Positions 29,020-37,754 of a DNA stretch of 64,000 bases are shown here, piece by piece. Numbering within the stretch: the first letter of the stretch is position 1; each line of letters starts with the position of its first letter. The DNA is from Eubacterium nodatum ATCC 33099 (lineage in GTDB: Bacteria; Bacillota; Clostridia; Peptostreptococcales; Anaerovoracaceae): assembly GCA_000510425.1 (NCBI GenBank), contig AZKM01000016.1, forward strand, positions 62,001 to 126,000, written 5' to 3'. The translations under genes and the position numbers were made by a program. Under the pieces are notes generated by a model that searched no databases, was not told the DNA's origin, and was given only the letters and a program-made list of their open reading frames with translations.

Positions 29020-29165
29020 TACTACCTCCTAAATTATGTCCGCACCCTAATTTCACAAATAATTCTTTCAAAACAAAGTTTCACTGAAAATTATATCATT
29101 ATAAAAAGCACTCTACAAGATTAAATGTTTGTTTGCCATACCGTTCCCAAATAAAATTATAAAAA

Positions 29166-29816
29166 TCACTTAACTTTATCAAGAATAAAGTCTGCCACCT
29201 GGTCTACAGTCATATCTGTGGAATCAATTTCTATGGCATCCTCAGCCTTTCTCAATGGGTTGAGTTTACGATTGATGTCGTTATAATCTCTTGCTTCAAT
29301 ATCCTGCAAAATTTTGTCATAACTCACATCTTCACCTTTGTTCTTAAGCTCCAAAAATCTTCTGTTTGCCCTTTCTTCTGCAGTTGCAGTTAAGAAGAAT
29401 TTATGTTGCGCGTCTTTAAAAACATTGGTTCCTATGTCTCTTCCATCCATGACAACACTTTTTCTGTGACCGATTTCACGCTGAATTACAAGGAGTTTCT
29501 CTCTCACGGGAGGTAAAGCAGAATATATAGAGGCAACTCGGGACATTTCCGATGTCCTTATTTTGTCTCCAACATCTTCACCATCAAGGTATATAGCACC
29601 CTTATCGAAGTCTATTTTAGTTTCGGCAAGAACCCTGCATACTTCATCTAAACTTTCAGGATTCACATTTTCCTTGCTCATCTTATAGCCTACAGCCCTA
29701 TACATAGCACCCGTATCTACATACTCCATATCAAGTTTGTCTGCCACAGTTTTTGCAATGGTACTCTTGCCCGCTCCACTGGGTCCGTCTATCGCTATTC
29801 TAACTATATTTTCCAT
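29166..29816 (-). CDS. cmk: Cytidylate kinase
   Basis: 216 residues. RIAIDGPSGAGKSTIAKTVA (P-loop), YVDTGAMYRAVGYK, MDGRDIGTNVFKDAQHKFFL and late RDYNDINRKLNPLRKAEDAIEIDSTD (split: RDYNDINRKLNPL, DAIEIDSTD) are typical. It phosphorylates CMP/dCMP. ATG at 29816 with GAGGA just upstream is preferred to an earlier in-frame ATG. It lies 23 bases downstream of nrdR. Confidence 0.96.
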   Translation of the reverse strand: MENIVRIAIDGPSGAGKSTIAKTVADKLDMEYVDTGAMYRAVGYKMSKENVNPESLDEVCRVLAETKIDFDKGAIYLDGEDVGDKIRTSEMSRVASIYSALPPVREKLLVIQREIGHRKSVVMDGRDIGTNVFKDAQHKFFLTATAEERANRRFLELKNKGEDVSYDKILQDIEARDYNDINRKLNPLRKAEDAIEIDSTDMTVDQVADFILDKVK

Positions 29817-29839
29817 AATTTCCTCACAGTGCAAAACAT

Positions 29840-30298
29840 CTATTCCTTGGTCTTCACTAACTTTTCTATTTCCTTAATAAAAGTATTCACATCAGTAAAC
29901 TGTCTGTACACGGAAGCGAATCTTACATACGCCACTTCGTCAACCTTTTTGAGTTCATCCATCACAAGCTCACCTATGAACTCGCTTTTGACCTCCTTTT
30001 CCATAAGATTGTTCAGACCTCTTTCTATGTCATTGGTAATTCTTTCAATTTCTGCAACGGGAACGGGTCTCTTTTCACAGGCACGAATAATCCCACTCAT
30101 AATCTTATTTCTATCAAAGGCCTGGCGACTTCCATCTCGCTTTATAATCATGATTATAGGCTCTTCAACCTTCTCATAGGTGGTAAATCTCTTGCCGCAT
30201 TTTTCACAGCCTCTGCGTCTCCTTATTGCATGACCCTCCTCAGTGGGTCTTGAATCTATAACTTTTGTATCTGCGTTATCGCAAAATGGGCACTTCAT
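29840..30298 (-). CDS. nrdR: NrdR, repressor of ribonucleotide reductase genes
   Basis: 152 residues. Zinc ribbon MKCPFCDNADTKVIDSR and RRRRGCEKCGKRFTTYE, then an ATP-cone domain (PIIMIIKRDGSRQAFDRNKI). NrdR senses ATP/dATP and represses nrd operons. ATG at 30298 with GGAGG five bases before is the start; the longer frame is unlikely. Upstream of cmk, possibly cotranscribed. Confidence 0.96.
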   Translation of the reverse strand: MKCPFCDNADTKVIDSRPTEEGHAIRRRRGCEKCGKRFTTYEKVEEPIIMIIKRDGSRQAFDRNKIMSGIIRACEKRPVPVAEIERITNDIERGLNNLMEKEVKSEFIGELVMDELKKVDEVAYVRFASVYRQFTDVNTFIKEIEKLVKTKE

Positions 30299-30674
30299 AA
30301 AAACCTCCTGCCGTACCACCGATAAATACCCGTCAAAATCCTACTGCGTATCAAGATGCCAACGGTTTGCTGTATAATCGGTAGGTATCCGAAAATTTTT
30401 CCTTAACTCATGTATATTTTACTACACTTCCATGGGCAATTCCATCATTTTCGGAATTATATTTATTTCCATGTTACAATCATGACTGCAGCTTTTACGA
30501 ATGTCAGTAATTACCTGCCCTTTGCGCAATCAAGCCACTAAATTATACATAAAAATAGCGTAGCAGCCATAAATCTGCTACGCTTAAAGGTCTAACTTTT
30601 GGGGTCACATCACTCTGCTCCGCCATAAACTCTGAAATTATAAACGCCTCTCACCCTGCGTGTGGGACTTTACC
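30299..30674. other. Intergenic region upstream of nrdR
   Basis: Holds a hairpin for the gene ending at 30675: AGCGTAGCAG (30557-30566) with CTGCTACGCT (30575-30584), followed on the minus strand by ATTTTTATG, a good intrinsic terminator. The rest (30320-30540) contains no ORF or clear palindromic NrdR box. Confidence 0.6.
30557..30584 (-). terminator. Terminator of the trigger-factor-like gene
   Basis: 10-bp perfect stem with 8-base loop, T-rich tail on the minus strand, ~90 bases past the stop at 30675. Confidence 0.75.
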
Positions 30675-31808
30675 TTAGTTTTTCTTGGTTTTCTTATTCT
30701 TGGAAGTCTTTTCTTTTGCTTCCTTCATAACCTTATCAGTAATTTTCTGCAATAACAGGTTCGATTTGATTCCGTTTTCCTTTGCATACTTATCAATAGA
30801 CTGTTTATACTGTTTTTTAAAGGATTCCTCTGTAAAACCTGCCTGCTTTAATATCTTTGCAAGGTAATCCTTGTATTCCTTGTCAGTAACCTTGATTCCT
30901 TCTTTCTTTGCAATGGCATACATCGTAAGCTTCTGCTTAACTACAGTCTTCGCATACTCCTTAGCCTGCTTTTCAAAAGCTTTCTCATTGGAATTCATAT
31001 AGTTCTTAAGGAAGTTGGTCCAGCTCATATTGTAGCTCTTAGCCATTTTCTTATATCTGGAAATAATCTGGTCTTCTTCAAACTTAAGCTGACGCTCAGG
31101 ATATTTGATTATTTTGGAATCTGCCACAACCCTTGACCAAAGTGTCTTCTTTGTGGATTCTGCCGCTTCAGTGGTCTTTTTCTTAACCAAATTTTCTTTC
31201 ACCGATGCTTCGTAAGCTTTGACTGTCTTGAAATTGGTATTTTTCTTCACGAAAGCCACATTGTATTTAGGCTTAACAGTCTGCTGCTTAGAAAGAATTT
31301 TAACAGTGAAAACCACCTTCTTGTTAGAAAGCTTCTTATTGTTGGCATAGTTCTTAGGAAATCTGAGATGTAATTTCTTGGTCTTTCCTACTTTTTCTCC
31401 AATCAAGCCATCTACAAATCCGTCAATCATAGAAGTTTGCCCGATTGTAATATTAGTATTCTTGGCACTTCCTCCCTCAAAGGTTTTACCATTTATTCTG
31501 CCTTCATAGGATACAGCAATTGTATCACCTTTCTTAACAGTTCCGGACTTAATCGTTTTAGTCTGCGACTTGGTCTTCAAAAAATTCTCAACCTCAGCTT
31601 TAATATCCTTTTTAGTTACAGAAACATCAGCCTTATCGTACTCAAGACCCTTGTAATTGCCAATCTTGATGTATTTATCATAATTCAACTTATAATCAGC
31701 TGTAAATAATCCAAATGCATCGAACACAAACACCAGAAGCAGTACAGCTATTGCAATAACTACCACCCCAATTGAAGAACCGATAATTATCTTCTTTTTC
31801 TTTGACAT
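30675..31808 (-). CDS. Membrane-anchored trigger-factor-like peptidyl-prolyl isomerase
   Basis: 377 residues. A basic start (MSKKKK) and one membrane helix (residues ~7-32, IIIGSSIGVVVIAIAVLLLV) anchor it with the rest outside. Residues ~85-175 form an FKBP domain (GDTIAVSYEGRINGKTFEGG, VDGLIGEKVGKTKKLHLRFP). The remainder resembles the helical C-terminal domain of trigger factor (YPERQLKFEEDQIISRYKKM). It lacks the ribosome-binding N domain of cytosolic Tig. It probably folds exported proteins at the outer membrane face; very Lys-rich. SD GGAG, nine bases before ATG. Confidence 0.87.
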   Translation of the reverse strand: MSKKKKIIIGSSIGVVVIAIAVLLLVFVFDAFGLFTADYKLNYDKYIKIGNYKGLEYDKADVSVTKKDIKAEVENFLKTKSQTKTIKSGTVKKGDTIAVSYEGRINGKTFEGGSAKNTNITIGQTSMIDGFVDGLIGEKVGKTKKLHLRFPKNYANNKKLSNKKVVFTVKILSKQQTVKPKYNVAFVKKNTNFKTVKAYEASVKENLVKKKTTEAAESTKKTLWSRVVADSKIIKYPERQLKFEEDQIISRYKKMAKSYNMSWTNFLKNYMNSNEKAFEKQAKEYAKTVVKQKLTMYAIAKKEGIKVTDKEYKDYLAKILKQAGFTEESFKKQYKQSIDKYAKENGIKSNLLLQKITDKVMKEAKEKTSKNKKTKKN

Positions 31809-32048
31809 TATAATAATCTCCTTATAAAAAATATTAATCCGGTAAGCTGTCCTTCCCTTTGGATAAACGCAACCTACCCGTCAATCATACCATTTGTATA
31901 ACTTGAATTCAAACATTATCGGATGATTTCACCAAAAAAACACATTATAAAACTTGCATTACAAAACTGTATAGAATATAATAAAAAGCGTCAAGGGGGA
32001 GATCAAATCAAACCTTTGAACGTTCTTTCTTAATTAAATAAATATCGC

Positions 32049-32089
32049 AACCAAAAGCCCCTGTTCGTTATGAACAGGGGCTTTTGGTT
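32049..32089. terminator. Strong intergenic terminator
   Basis: Perfect 18-bp stem (32049-32066 with 32072-32089, 5-base loop), GC-rich core CCCCTGTTC. It lies 75 bases past the stop of the small Cys-rich membrane protein on the minus strand; on the plus strand it is followed by TTTTTG. Confidence 0.8.
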
Positions 32090-32163
32090 TTTGAAAAAGT
32101 GATATAATGCACCTGCATAATAATTTACGGAACAAACCACTATGTCACCAATCCACAGTAAGG

Positions 32164-32361
32164 CTATTCTATTCTGCTTTTTCCGCATCGGTTCATCATT
32201 CCACAGCCTGTACAATTCTCACAACCTGCCGGATCGACTTCACCTGATTCGGCCTTATCCTTCTGCCATTTAATTGCTGCAACAGCCCAAACTGCACAAA
32301 CCAGCGCGATAAACACTCCTGCCGCAAGGATATATCCTATATGACTTAAGAAATATGTCAT
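32164..32361 (-). CDS. Small Cys-rich membrane protein (FeoB-associated type?)
   Basis: 65 residues. One membrane helix (IGYILAAGVFIALVCAVWAVAA) followed by a Cys-rich tail CENCTGCGMMNRCG, which could bind iron or a cluster. It resembles the FeoB-associated Cys-rich membrane proteins, but no feo genes lie nearby. SD GGGGGAG precedes ATG. One base separates it from the DUF4234 gene upstream, so they share a transcript. Confidence 0.65.
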   Translation of the reverse strand: MTYFLSHIGYILAAGVFIALVCAVWAVAAIKWQKDKAESGEVDPAGCENCTGCGMMNRCGKSRIE

Positions 32362-32362
32362 T

Positions 32363-32845
32363 TTAACTCCCCCTTTGTATGCTTCTAAGATCCCTTGAGA
32401 ACCTGTTCAAATCATTTTGCATTATCGCTATAACGACTAAATCCGTCACAAAGATTGATACAATCAAATACGGTACACTCTCGTCCTGAATCCTATGATA
32501 GTGCCATTTCTGATTTGCAGTTTCTGAAAGTTTCTTACTTCTAGTATACACCCAATACAATCTATAAAACGGTATCAGGAAAAAAAATACCGTTTCAAGT
32601 GCAGCACCGGAATAATCACCGTCTATAATTTTGATAGTATTTGCGGTTCTGTTCATCCAGTAGATATAGTATATCCCAATTGTAATTATTGAAAAAACAA
32701 CTGCCAGTACGATATTTCTCTCCTGAAGCAAACTCTGTTGTTCAGGTCTTAAGTATCTGGGATCAAAAAACTGTTTATACTCATTTTCATGTTTCAGTTC
32801 GGGATCATCTACCCAACCATCATTATAATTATTCATTCTCTCCAT
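32363..32845 (-). CDS. DUF4234-family membrane protein
   Basis: 160 residues. Residues after RNIVLAVVFSIITIGIYYIYWM have the DUF4234 pattern (first helix, then TANTIKIIDGD), with three to four membrane helices in all and a cytoplasmic acidic N-terminus. Function unknown. The ATG at 32845 has a weak AAGGGA upstream; an ATG at 32836 with GGAGA nearby is an alternative. Cotranscribed with the small Cys-rich membrane protein. Confidence 0.75.
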   Translation of the reverse strand: MERMNNYNDGWVDDPELKHENEYKQFFDPRYLRPEQQSLLQERNIVLAVVFSIITIGIYYIYWMNRTANTIKIIDGDYSGAALETVFFFLIPFYRLYWVYTRSKKLSETANQKWHYHRIQDESVPYLIVSIFVTDLVVIAIMQNDLNRFSRDLRSIQRGS

Positions 32846-32965
32846 CAAACCGGGTCCCTTTAATCAATATATACTTCACCAAGTCTTGAAAACTGACATT
32901 ACCGCTTTATCAAAAGCTTTCAATACCGGTACAAGAACAAAGTTTTTCCCATTTTTTTCATAAAA

Positions 32966-33964
32966 TCAATTACAATGCTGCTGCACTGCCACTGCCGCAG
33001 CAACTGTAGCTCCAACCATCGGGTTGTTACCCATTCCGATAAAGCCCATCATCTCCACATGGGCAGGAACTGATGAACTTCCTGCAAACTGAGCGTCAGA
33101 GTGCATTCTTCCCATAGTATCTGTCATCCCGTAAGATGAAGGTCCTGCCCCCATATTATCCGGATGTAATGTTCTTCCGGTGCCGCCGCCTGATGCCACT
33201 GAGAAATACTTTCTGTCAAGCAAAGTTCTTTCCTTCTTGTAGGTGCCTGCAACCGGATGCTGAAACCTAGTCGGATTCGTTGAATTTCCTGTAATGGAGA
33301 CATCTACATTTTCATGATGCATGATAGCAACACCTTCTCTGACATCAAATGCGCCATAGCACTTAACCTTTGCTCTGTCGCCTTTTGAGTATGGCTTTTC
33401 TTCAATCACTTTTAAATCGCCGCTGAAAAAGTCAAACTCTGTCTGAACATATGTGAATCCATTGATTCTTGAGATAATCTTTGCTGCATCTTTTCCCAGT
33501 CCGTTCAGGATAACACGAAGCGGTTTAGTCCTAACCTTGTTTGCGGAGTTCGCAATTCCAATGGCCCCCTCCGCAGCTGCGAAGGACTCATGACCTGCAA
33601 GGAACGCAAAACATTCCGTATTCTCATCCAGCAGCATAGAAGCAAGATTTCCATGACCGATTCCCACTTTTCTGTCATCTGCCACAGAACCCTTTATGCA
33701 AAAAGCCTGGAGTCCTTCACCGATTGCCTTTGCCGCTTCTTTAGCAGATGTGGCTTCTTTTTTAATCGCAATGGCAGCCCCAAGTACATATGCCCATGCC
33801 GCATCTTCAAAGCAAATAGTCTGCACGCCTTTAGTGATTTCATACGGGTCAAAGCCCTTATCCTGACATAGTTTTCTGGCTTCTTCCAAGTCTTTAATAC
33901 CATATTTTTTCATCACTTTGGTGATATTTTCTATTCTTCTGTCGTAGTTTTCGAATAAATCCAT
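32966..33964 (-). CDS. GGGtGRT-family protein
   Basis: 332 residues with the naming motif ASGGGTGRTLHPDNMGAG, plus GHGNLASMLLDENTECFAF and GMGNNPMVGATVAAAVAVQQ. The family is conserved in anaerobic Firmicutes and others but has no assigned activity. It lies 10 bases downstream of a NifU-like scaffold gene, a linkage repeated across genomes as I recall, which suggests a role in iron-sulfur or metal-cofactor work. SD AGGAGG, six bases before ATG. Confidence 0.85.
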   Translation of the reverse strand: MDLFENYDRRIENITKVMKKYGIKDLEEARKLCQDKGFDPYEITKGVQTICFEDAAWAYVLGAAIAIKKEATSAKEAAKAIGEGLQAFCIKGSVADDRKVGIGHGNLASMLLDENTECFAFLAGHESFAAAEGAIGIANSANKVRTKPLRVILNGLGKDAAKIISRINGFTYVQTEFDFFSGDLKVIEEKPYSKGDRAKVKCYGAFDVREGVAIMHHENVDVSITGNSTNPTRFQHPVAGTYKKERTLLDRKYFSVASGGGTGRTLHPDNMGAGPSSYGMTDTMGRMHSDAQFAGSSSVPAHVEMMGFIGMGNNPMVGATVAAAVAVQQHCN

Positions 33965-33974
33965 AGCCTGCCTC

Positions 33975-34670
33975 CTATTCCTTTCTAGGGTCTATAACTC
34001 TAGCAGCTTCATCAAATCTGCCATAGGTTCCCGTAGCCTTTTCACAGGCTTCTGCCGGGTCAATGCCGTCTTTGATAAATTCCAAAAGCTTCCCTGTATT
34101 TATGTATTTATATCCGATAATGTTGTTTTCTTCATCCAAAGCCTGTTCCAAAATATAGCCTTCAGTCAGCTGTAAATATCTCGGTCCCTTTAGCTGGGTA
34201 GAATGAATTGTACCAACCTGGCTGATCGTTCCTTTTCCTAAATCCTCAAGCCCTGACCCCACTGCAAGTCCATCCTCTGAAAAAGCAGATTGGGTTCTTC
34301 CATATATAATCTGTAAAAACAATTCCCTCATGGCTGTGTTTATAGCATCGCATACAAGGTCTGTATTCAAAGCTTCAAGCAGAGTCTTTCCTACCAGAAT
34401 CTCTCCTGCCATGGCTGCTGAATGGGTCATTCCGGAGCATCCTATGGTTTCAATCAGAGCCTCTTGAATTATTCCTTCTTTTACATTCAAAGTAAGTTTA
34501 CATGCACCCTGCTGCGGAGCACACCATCCCACACCATGGGTCAATCCCGAAATGTCTTTAACCTCTTTAACCTGTACCCATTTACCCTCTTCAGGAATCG
34601 GTGACGGGCCGTGGGTAGCATCCATCCTTCCGATAGGACACATATGTTCCACTTCTTTTGTATATATCAT
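33975..34670 (-). CDS. NifU-like iron-sulfur cluster scaffold protein
   Basis: 231 residues. NifU_N-type features: GCAPQQGACKLTLNV (GWCAPQQGACKL), ETIGCSGMTHSAAMAGEIL (conserved Cys) and the later helical segment GKTLLEALNTDLVCDAI. Compared with IscU (about 125 residues) it has a ~90-residue C-terminal extension. Cys positions: 10 (CPIG), and the two GWC/GAC and GCSG motifs. It should accept or carry Fe-S clusters, with the GGGtGRT protein as functional partner. ATG at 34670 (GGAGG seven bases before) is chosen over TTG at 34676. Confidence 0.8.
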   Translation of the reverse strand: MIYTKEVEHMCPIGRMDATHGPSPIPEEGKWVQVKEVKDISGLTHGVGWCAPQQGACKLTLNVKEGIIQEALIETIGCSGMTHSAAMAGEILVGKTLLEALNTDLVCDAINTAMRELFLQIIYGRTQSAFSEDGLAVGSGLEDLGKGTISQVGTIHSTQLKGPRYLQLTEGYILEQALDEENNIIGYKYINTGKLLEFIKDGIDPAEACEKATGTYGRFDEAARVIDPRKE

Positions 34671-34704
34671 TGCCAAACCTCCATAATAAATTACTATACA
34701 ATTC

Positions 34705-35907
34705 CTATTTCAGTATACCACCGGTGCATATTTTGTCAATTATATGCATAGCTGCATCTTCTTTACTCATCAGCTCCAGAGGTTCCACGAAATCCCTTGA
34801 AATGAGGGTTACAAGATTTGTGTCTGTCCCAAAGCCTGCACCGTTATCTTTCAAATTATTTGCCACAATCATATCGGCGTTCTTTCTCTTCAGTTTCCTC
34901 TTGGAATTTTCCACCAAGTCCCTGGTTTCCATGGAAAATCCACATATAAACTGTCCATGCCGTTTCTCTTTGCCCAGTGTTTCCAATATATCCTTTGTTC
35001 TTGTTAACTTAATTGCCAACTCCCCGTCCTGCTTCTTCACTTTTTGATCGGAATAATCTCTAGGGGTATAATCTGCAACTGCTGCTGCCATTATAATTAT
35101 ATCTGCTTCTGCGGAAATTCCTGAAACTTCATCGAACATATCTTCTGCACTTTCTACATCTATAATCTTACAGAATCTCGGAATCTTTGCTGTTGTCGCA
35201 GCTTTCACGATTGTTACATCGGCCCCTCTCATAACACATTCCTTTGCTATCGCAAAACCCATCTTGCCGCTTGAATGGTTTGTTATAAATCTTACAGGAT
35301 CAATCGATTCTCTCGTGGCACCTGCTGTCACAAGAACTTTTTTACCTTTCAGATTCTTGGATATTCGGGCAGCTCTTACAATATGGTCAAATAAAACCTC
35401 CGGCTCCGGCATTTTACCCGCTCCGGTATCGCCACAGGCAAGATTTCCCACATCAGGTGTTATAACTTCCATTCCGTAGCCCTCTAATTTTCTCATATTG
35501 TCCTGAGTGATTGGATTCTCATACATTCTTGTATTCATTGCAGGAACGATTATTTTAGGGCATCGGGAAGCCAAAAATGTTGTGGTCAGCATATCATCTG
35601 CGATGCCGTTTGCCAGTTTTGCGATGACATTTGCTGTAGCCGGAGCAACCATAAATACATCCGCTTTCTTTGCCAGCTCCACATGCTCTACTTCAAATTT
35701 CCCCTTTCTCTCAAATGTATCTGTAATACATTCATATCCGCTGAGGGTTTCAAAGGTTAAAGGGGTTATAAAGCGGCAGGCATTCTTTGTCATAATTACA
35801 TGAACCTCTGCCTCTGCTTTATTGAGCATGCTGACAAGGCTTGCGATTTTGTAAGCTGCGATACCTCCCGTAACACCAATTACCACCGTTTTATTTCTCA
35901 AGTTCAT
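34705..35907 (-). CDS. coaBC: Bifunctional phosphopantothenoylcysteine decarboxylase / synthetase
   Basis: 400 residues. CoaC domain (1-185): VVIGVTGGIAAYKIASLV, PAMNTRMYENPITQ (PXMNxxMW-type), catalytic His region VEHVELAKKADV. CoaB domain (190-400): KVLVTAGATRESIDPVRFITN, HSSGKMGFAIA, AAVADYTPRD. It makes 4'-phosphopantetheine for CoA. SD GGGGAG. Located upstream of the Fe-S pair. Confidence 0.96.
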   Translation of the reverse strand: MNLRNKTVVIGVTGGIAAYKIASLVSMLNKAEAEVHVIMTKNACRFITPLTFETLSGYECITDTFERKGKFEVEHVELAKKADVFMVAPATANVIAKLANGIADDMLTTTFLASRCPKIIVPAMNTRMYENPITQDNMRKLEGYGMEVITPDVGNLACGDTGAGKMPEPEVLFDHIVRAARISKNLKGKKVLVTAGATRESIDPVRFITNHSSGKMGFAIAKECVMRGADVTIVKAATTAKIPRFCKIIDVESAEDMFDEVSGISAEADIIIMAAAVADYTPRDYSDQKVKKQDGELAIKLTRTKDILETLGKEKRHGQFICGFSMETRDLVENSKRKLKRKNADMIVANNLKDNGAGFGTDTNLVTLISRDFVEPLELMSKEDAAMHIIDKICTGGILK

Positions 35908-36092
35908 TTTTATTCTCCCCTTGACTATTTAATGCTCCTACATGATAACAGATAAGTATTATATTTTTCAAGTCCGGTTAAATTTCTGTGTGATTATCAA
36001 GTGATAATGTCACTATGTAAACTATCAAGGGAAACTTTCTGCAAAACGGAAATTAAAATAATCTAATCTACTGAATTTACGATTTTCTATAC

Positions 36093-36120
36093 AAAAATAC
36101 CCACATACACATGTGGGCAC
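36093..36120 (-). terminator. Terminator after rplT
   Basis: Stem CCCACAT (36100-36106) with ATGTGGG (36111-36117), followed on the minus strand by TATTTTTG. Ends the infC-rpmI-rplT transcript. Confidence 0.75.
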
Positions 36121-36130
36121 AGGTTATTCT

Positions 36131-36490
36131 TTATTTTGCACAAGCTTTCTTTGCTGTATCGCAAAGTGTTGTGAATGCTTCCGCATCGTGAATCGCAATT
36201 TCGGAAAGCATCTTTCTGTTAATTTCCATTCCGCTCTTCTTCAGTCCATCCATCAGACGACTATAGCTGATTCCGTTTGCTCTGGCTGCTGCGTTGATTC
36301 TGGTAATCCAAAGCTTTCTGAAATCTCTCTTTCTTAATTTCCTTCCGATGTATGCAAATCTAAGCGATCTCATAACCGCAGGGTTAGCTGCACGGAAAAC
36401 TTTGCTCTTCTGGCCATAAAAACCCTTAGCCAGTTTCAATACTTTTTTATGTCTCTTGTGGGCATTAACACCCTTTTTTACTCTTGCCAT
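36131..36490 (-). CDS. rplT: 50S ribosomal protein L20
   Basis: 119 residues, full length. [21 protein letters not shown] and [27 protein letters not shown] core ([17 protein letters not shown]) identify L20, an assembly protein that also autoregulates this operon in Firmicutes by binding the infC leader. SD GGAGG precedes ATG. Third gene of the operon. Confidence 0.98.
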   Translation of the reverse strand: MARVKKGVNAHKRHKKVLKLAKGFYGQKSKVFRAANPAVMRSLRFAYIGRKLRKRDFRKLWITRINAAARANGISYSRLMDGLKKSGMEINRKMLSEIAIHDAEAFTTLCDTAKKACAK

Positions 36491-36507
36491 TTCTATACCT
36501 CCAAAAA

Positions 36508-36708
36508 CTATCTAGCCATTGATCTTAACATTCTTCTATGGTCTGCACTTGTCAAAACTGTCGACTTACGCAACCCCTGTTTTCTCTTAGGTGTTTTCTT
36601 AGTTAGAATGTGACTTTTGAATGCCTTATGTCTCTTGATTTTACCTGATCCTGTAATTTTGAGTCTTTTGCATGCACCTCTATGGGACTTCATCTTATTT
36701 TTAGCCAT
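36508..36708 (-). CDS. rpmI: 50S ribosomal protein L35
   Basis: 66 residues, typical. [20 protein letters not shown] and [20 protein letters not shown] match L35. It lies 17 bases upstream of rplT and 39 downstream of infC. Confidence 0.98.
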   Translation of the reverse strand: MAKNKMKSHRGACKRLKITGSGKIKRHKAFKSHILTKKTPKRKQGLRKSTVLTSADHRRMLRSMAR

Positions 36709-36747
36709 AATGATCTCCTCCTATGTATATTCTAATTGTTATCCCGA

Positions 36748-37275
36748 TTATTTCTTTTGCTTCTCCGGCACTTTTGGTGAAAGGAACATTGTCAAACTTC
36801 TGCCCTCAAAGGCAGGTTTCTTCTCCGGCGCTCCAAATTCACTGCAAGCCTCTGCAAAGGAATTCATAACTTCACGTCCTTTGTTGATATAATCCCTCTC
36901 TCTTCCTCTAAAGCGAAGACTTACCTTCACCTTATCACCTTCCTTCAGGAATTTATTCGCAGTTTTTGCCTTAACAAGAATATCATGTTCTTCGATAAAA
37001 GTACTCAAACGAATTTCTTTTACCTGAATAGTCTTCTGTTTCTTTTTAGCTTCTTTTTCTCGCTTCTGAAGCTCGTAACGATATTTTCCGTAGTCCAGAA
37101 TCTTGGCAACCGGTGGATTGGCATTAGGTGAAATTTCAACTAAATCCAGCTTACTCTTATCTGCCAGGTCAAGAGCCTCGTCTCTGCTGACGATTCCTAT
37201 CATATTCCCACTTGCATCGATTACTCTAAGTTCTTTTGCACGAATTTCTTCGTTAATTCTACTTTCCTTGCTAAT
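36748..37275 (-). CDS. infC: Translation initiation factor IF-3, ATT start codon
   Basis: 175 residues. From an ATT at 37275, preceded by AGGAGGG seven bases before, the frame reads ISKESRINEEIRAKELRVID, the conserved IF-3 N-terminus; the first ATG (37203) would remove 24 residues and half of the N domain. A non-canonical AUU/ATT start is a known self-control feature of infC: IF-3 itself rejects it. The C-terminal domain (VKVSLRFRGRERDYINKG) is intact. First gene of the operon, behind a structured leader. Confidence 0.96.
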   Translation of the reverse strand: MSKESRINEEIRAKELRVIDASGNMIGIVSRDEALDLADKSKLDLVEISPNANPPVAKILDYGKYRYELQKREKEAKKKQKTIQVKEIRLSTFIEEHDILVKAKTANKFLKEGDKVKVSLRFRGRERDYINKGREVMNSFAEACSEFGAPEKKPAFEGRSLTMFLSPKVPEKQKK

Positions 37276-37529
37276 TGTCTTACCCTCCTAATAAAAAACG
37301 GACGCACTGCATCCGCCCCGAACAAAGATTGTATTCAAGAAAGACAGTTTCTTCTCAAAATCACTATCTTCGCATAAAAAAACGGATACACCAATCCGCT
37401 TCAAAAAAGATACGCCAACATTGCGTTTCTTCAAATATTAACCAAACAAACTCCCGTCTGAAAGGTGAGAAGCGGATAACTTCTTCTTCATTACCAAGTG
37501 AGTATATCATTTCTTCCCGGTGGTGTCAA
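37276..37529 (-). promoter_or_regulatory. infC operon leader: promoter, alternative pairings and attenuators (L20-leader-like)
   Basis: Promoter TTGACA (37524-37529), 17 bases, TATACT (37501-37506) reads into a ~220-base leader. Within it two or three hairpins are followed by T runs: GCGGAT/ATCCGT (about 37381-37401, then TTTTTTT) and GGATG/CGTCC (37299-37315, then TTTTTT) immediately before the infC SD; a third (37412-37426) is weak. A 9-base 5' element (37469-37477, read ATCCGCTTC on the minus strand) can pair perfectly with GAAGCGGAT (37394-37402), the 5' arm of the first terminator, so the two folds exclude each other. This is how the L20 leader of Firmicutes works. Confidence 0.75.
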
Positions 37530-37754
37530 TTGTTTATGGTAAATTTTGTTGTTATTCTATGATAATTTCACCCTGGGGTAAGTTCTAAAATGAAATTAGC
37601 CACCTAAAAAGAATTAGATAACAAGACCCATGCACATGAAAAATTCGCAAAAAGCGGATTCGTGATTACAGGTATCAAGAATCTGCTTCCGAATATGATG
37701 ATTCAAAAGGTAGTGGTTCTAAAAAGAAAACCGAAACTGACAGGTCAATCAATT

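Noticed and set aside
32030..32215. 61-codon minus ORF
   Set aside because: Overlaps the small Cys-rich gene end and a strong terminator.
37600..37754. Short open stretch on the plus strand upstream of the TraX 3' end
   Set aside because: Frames of ~50 codons without SD; resembles no family; AT-rich chance reading.
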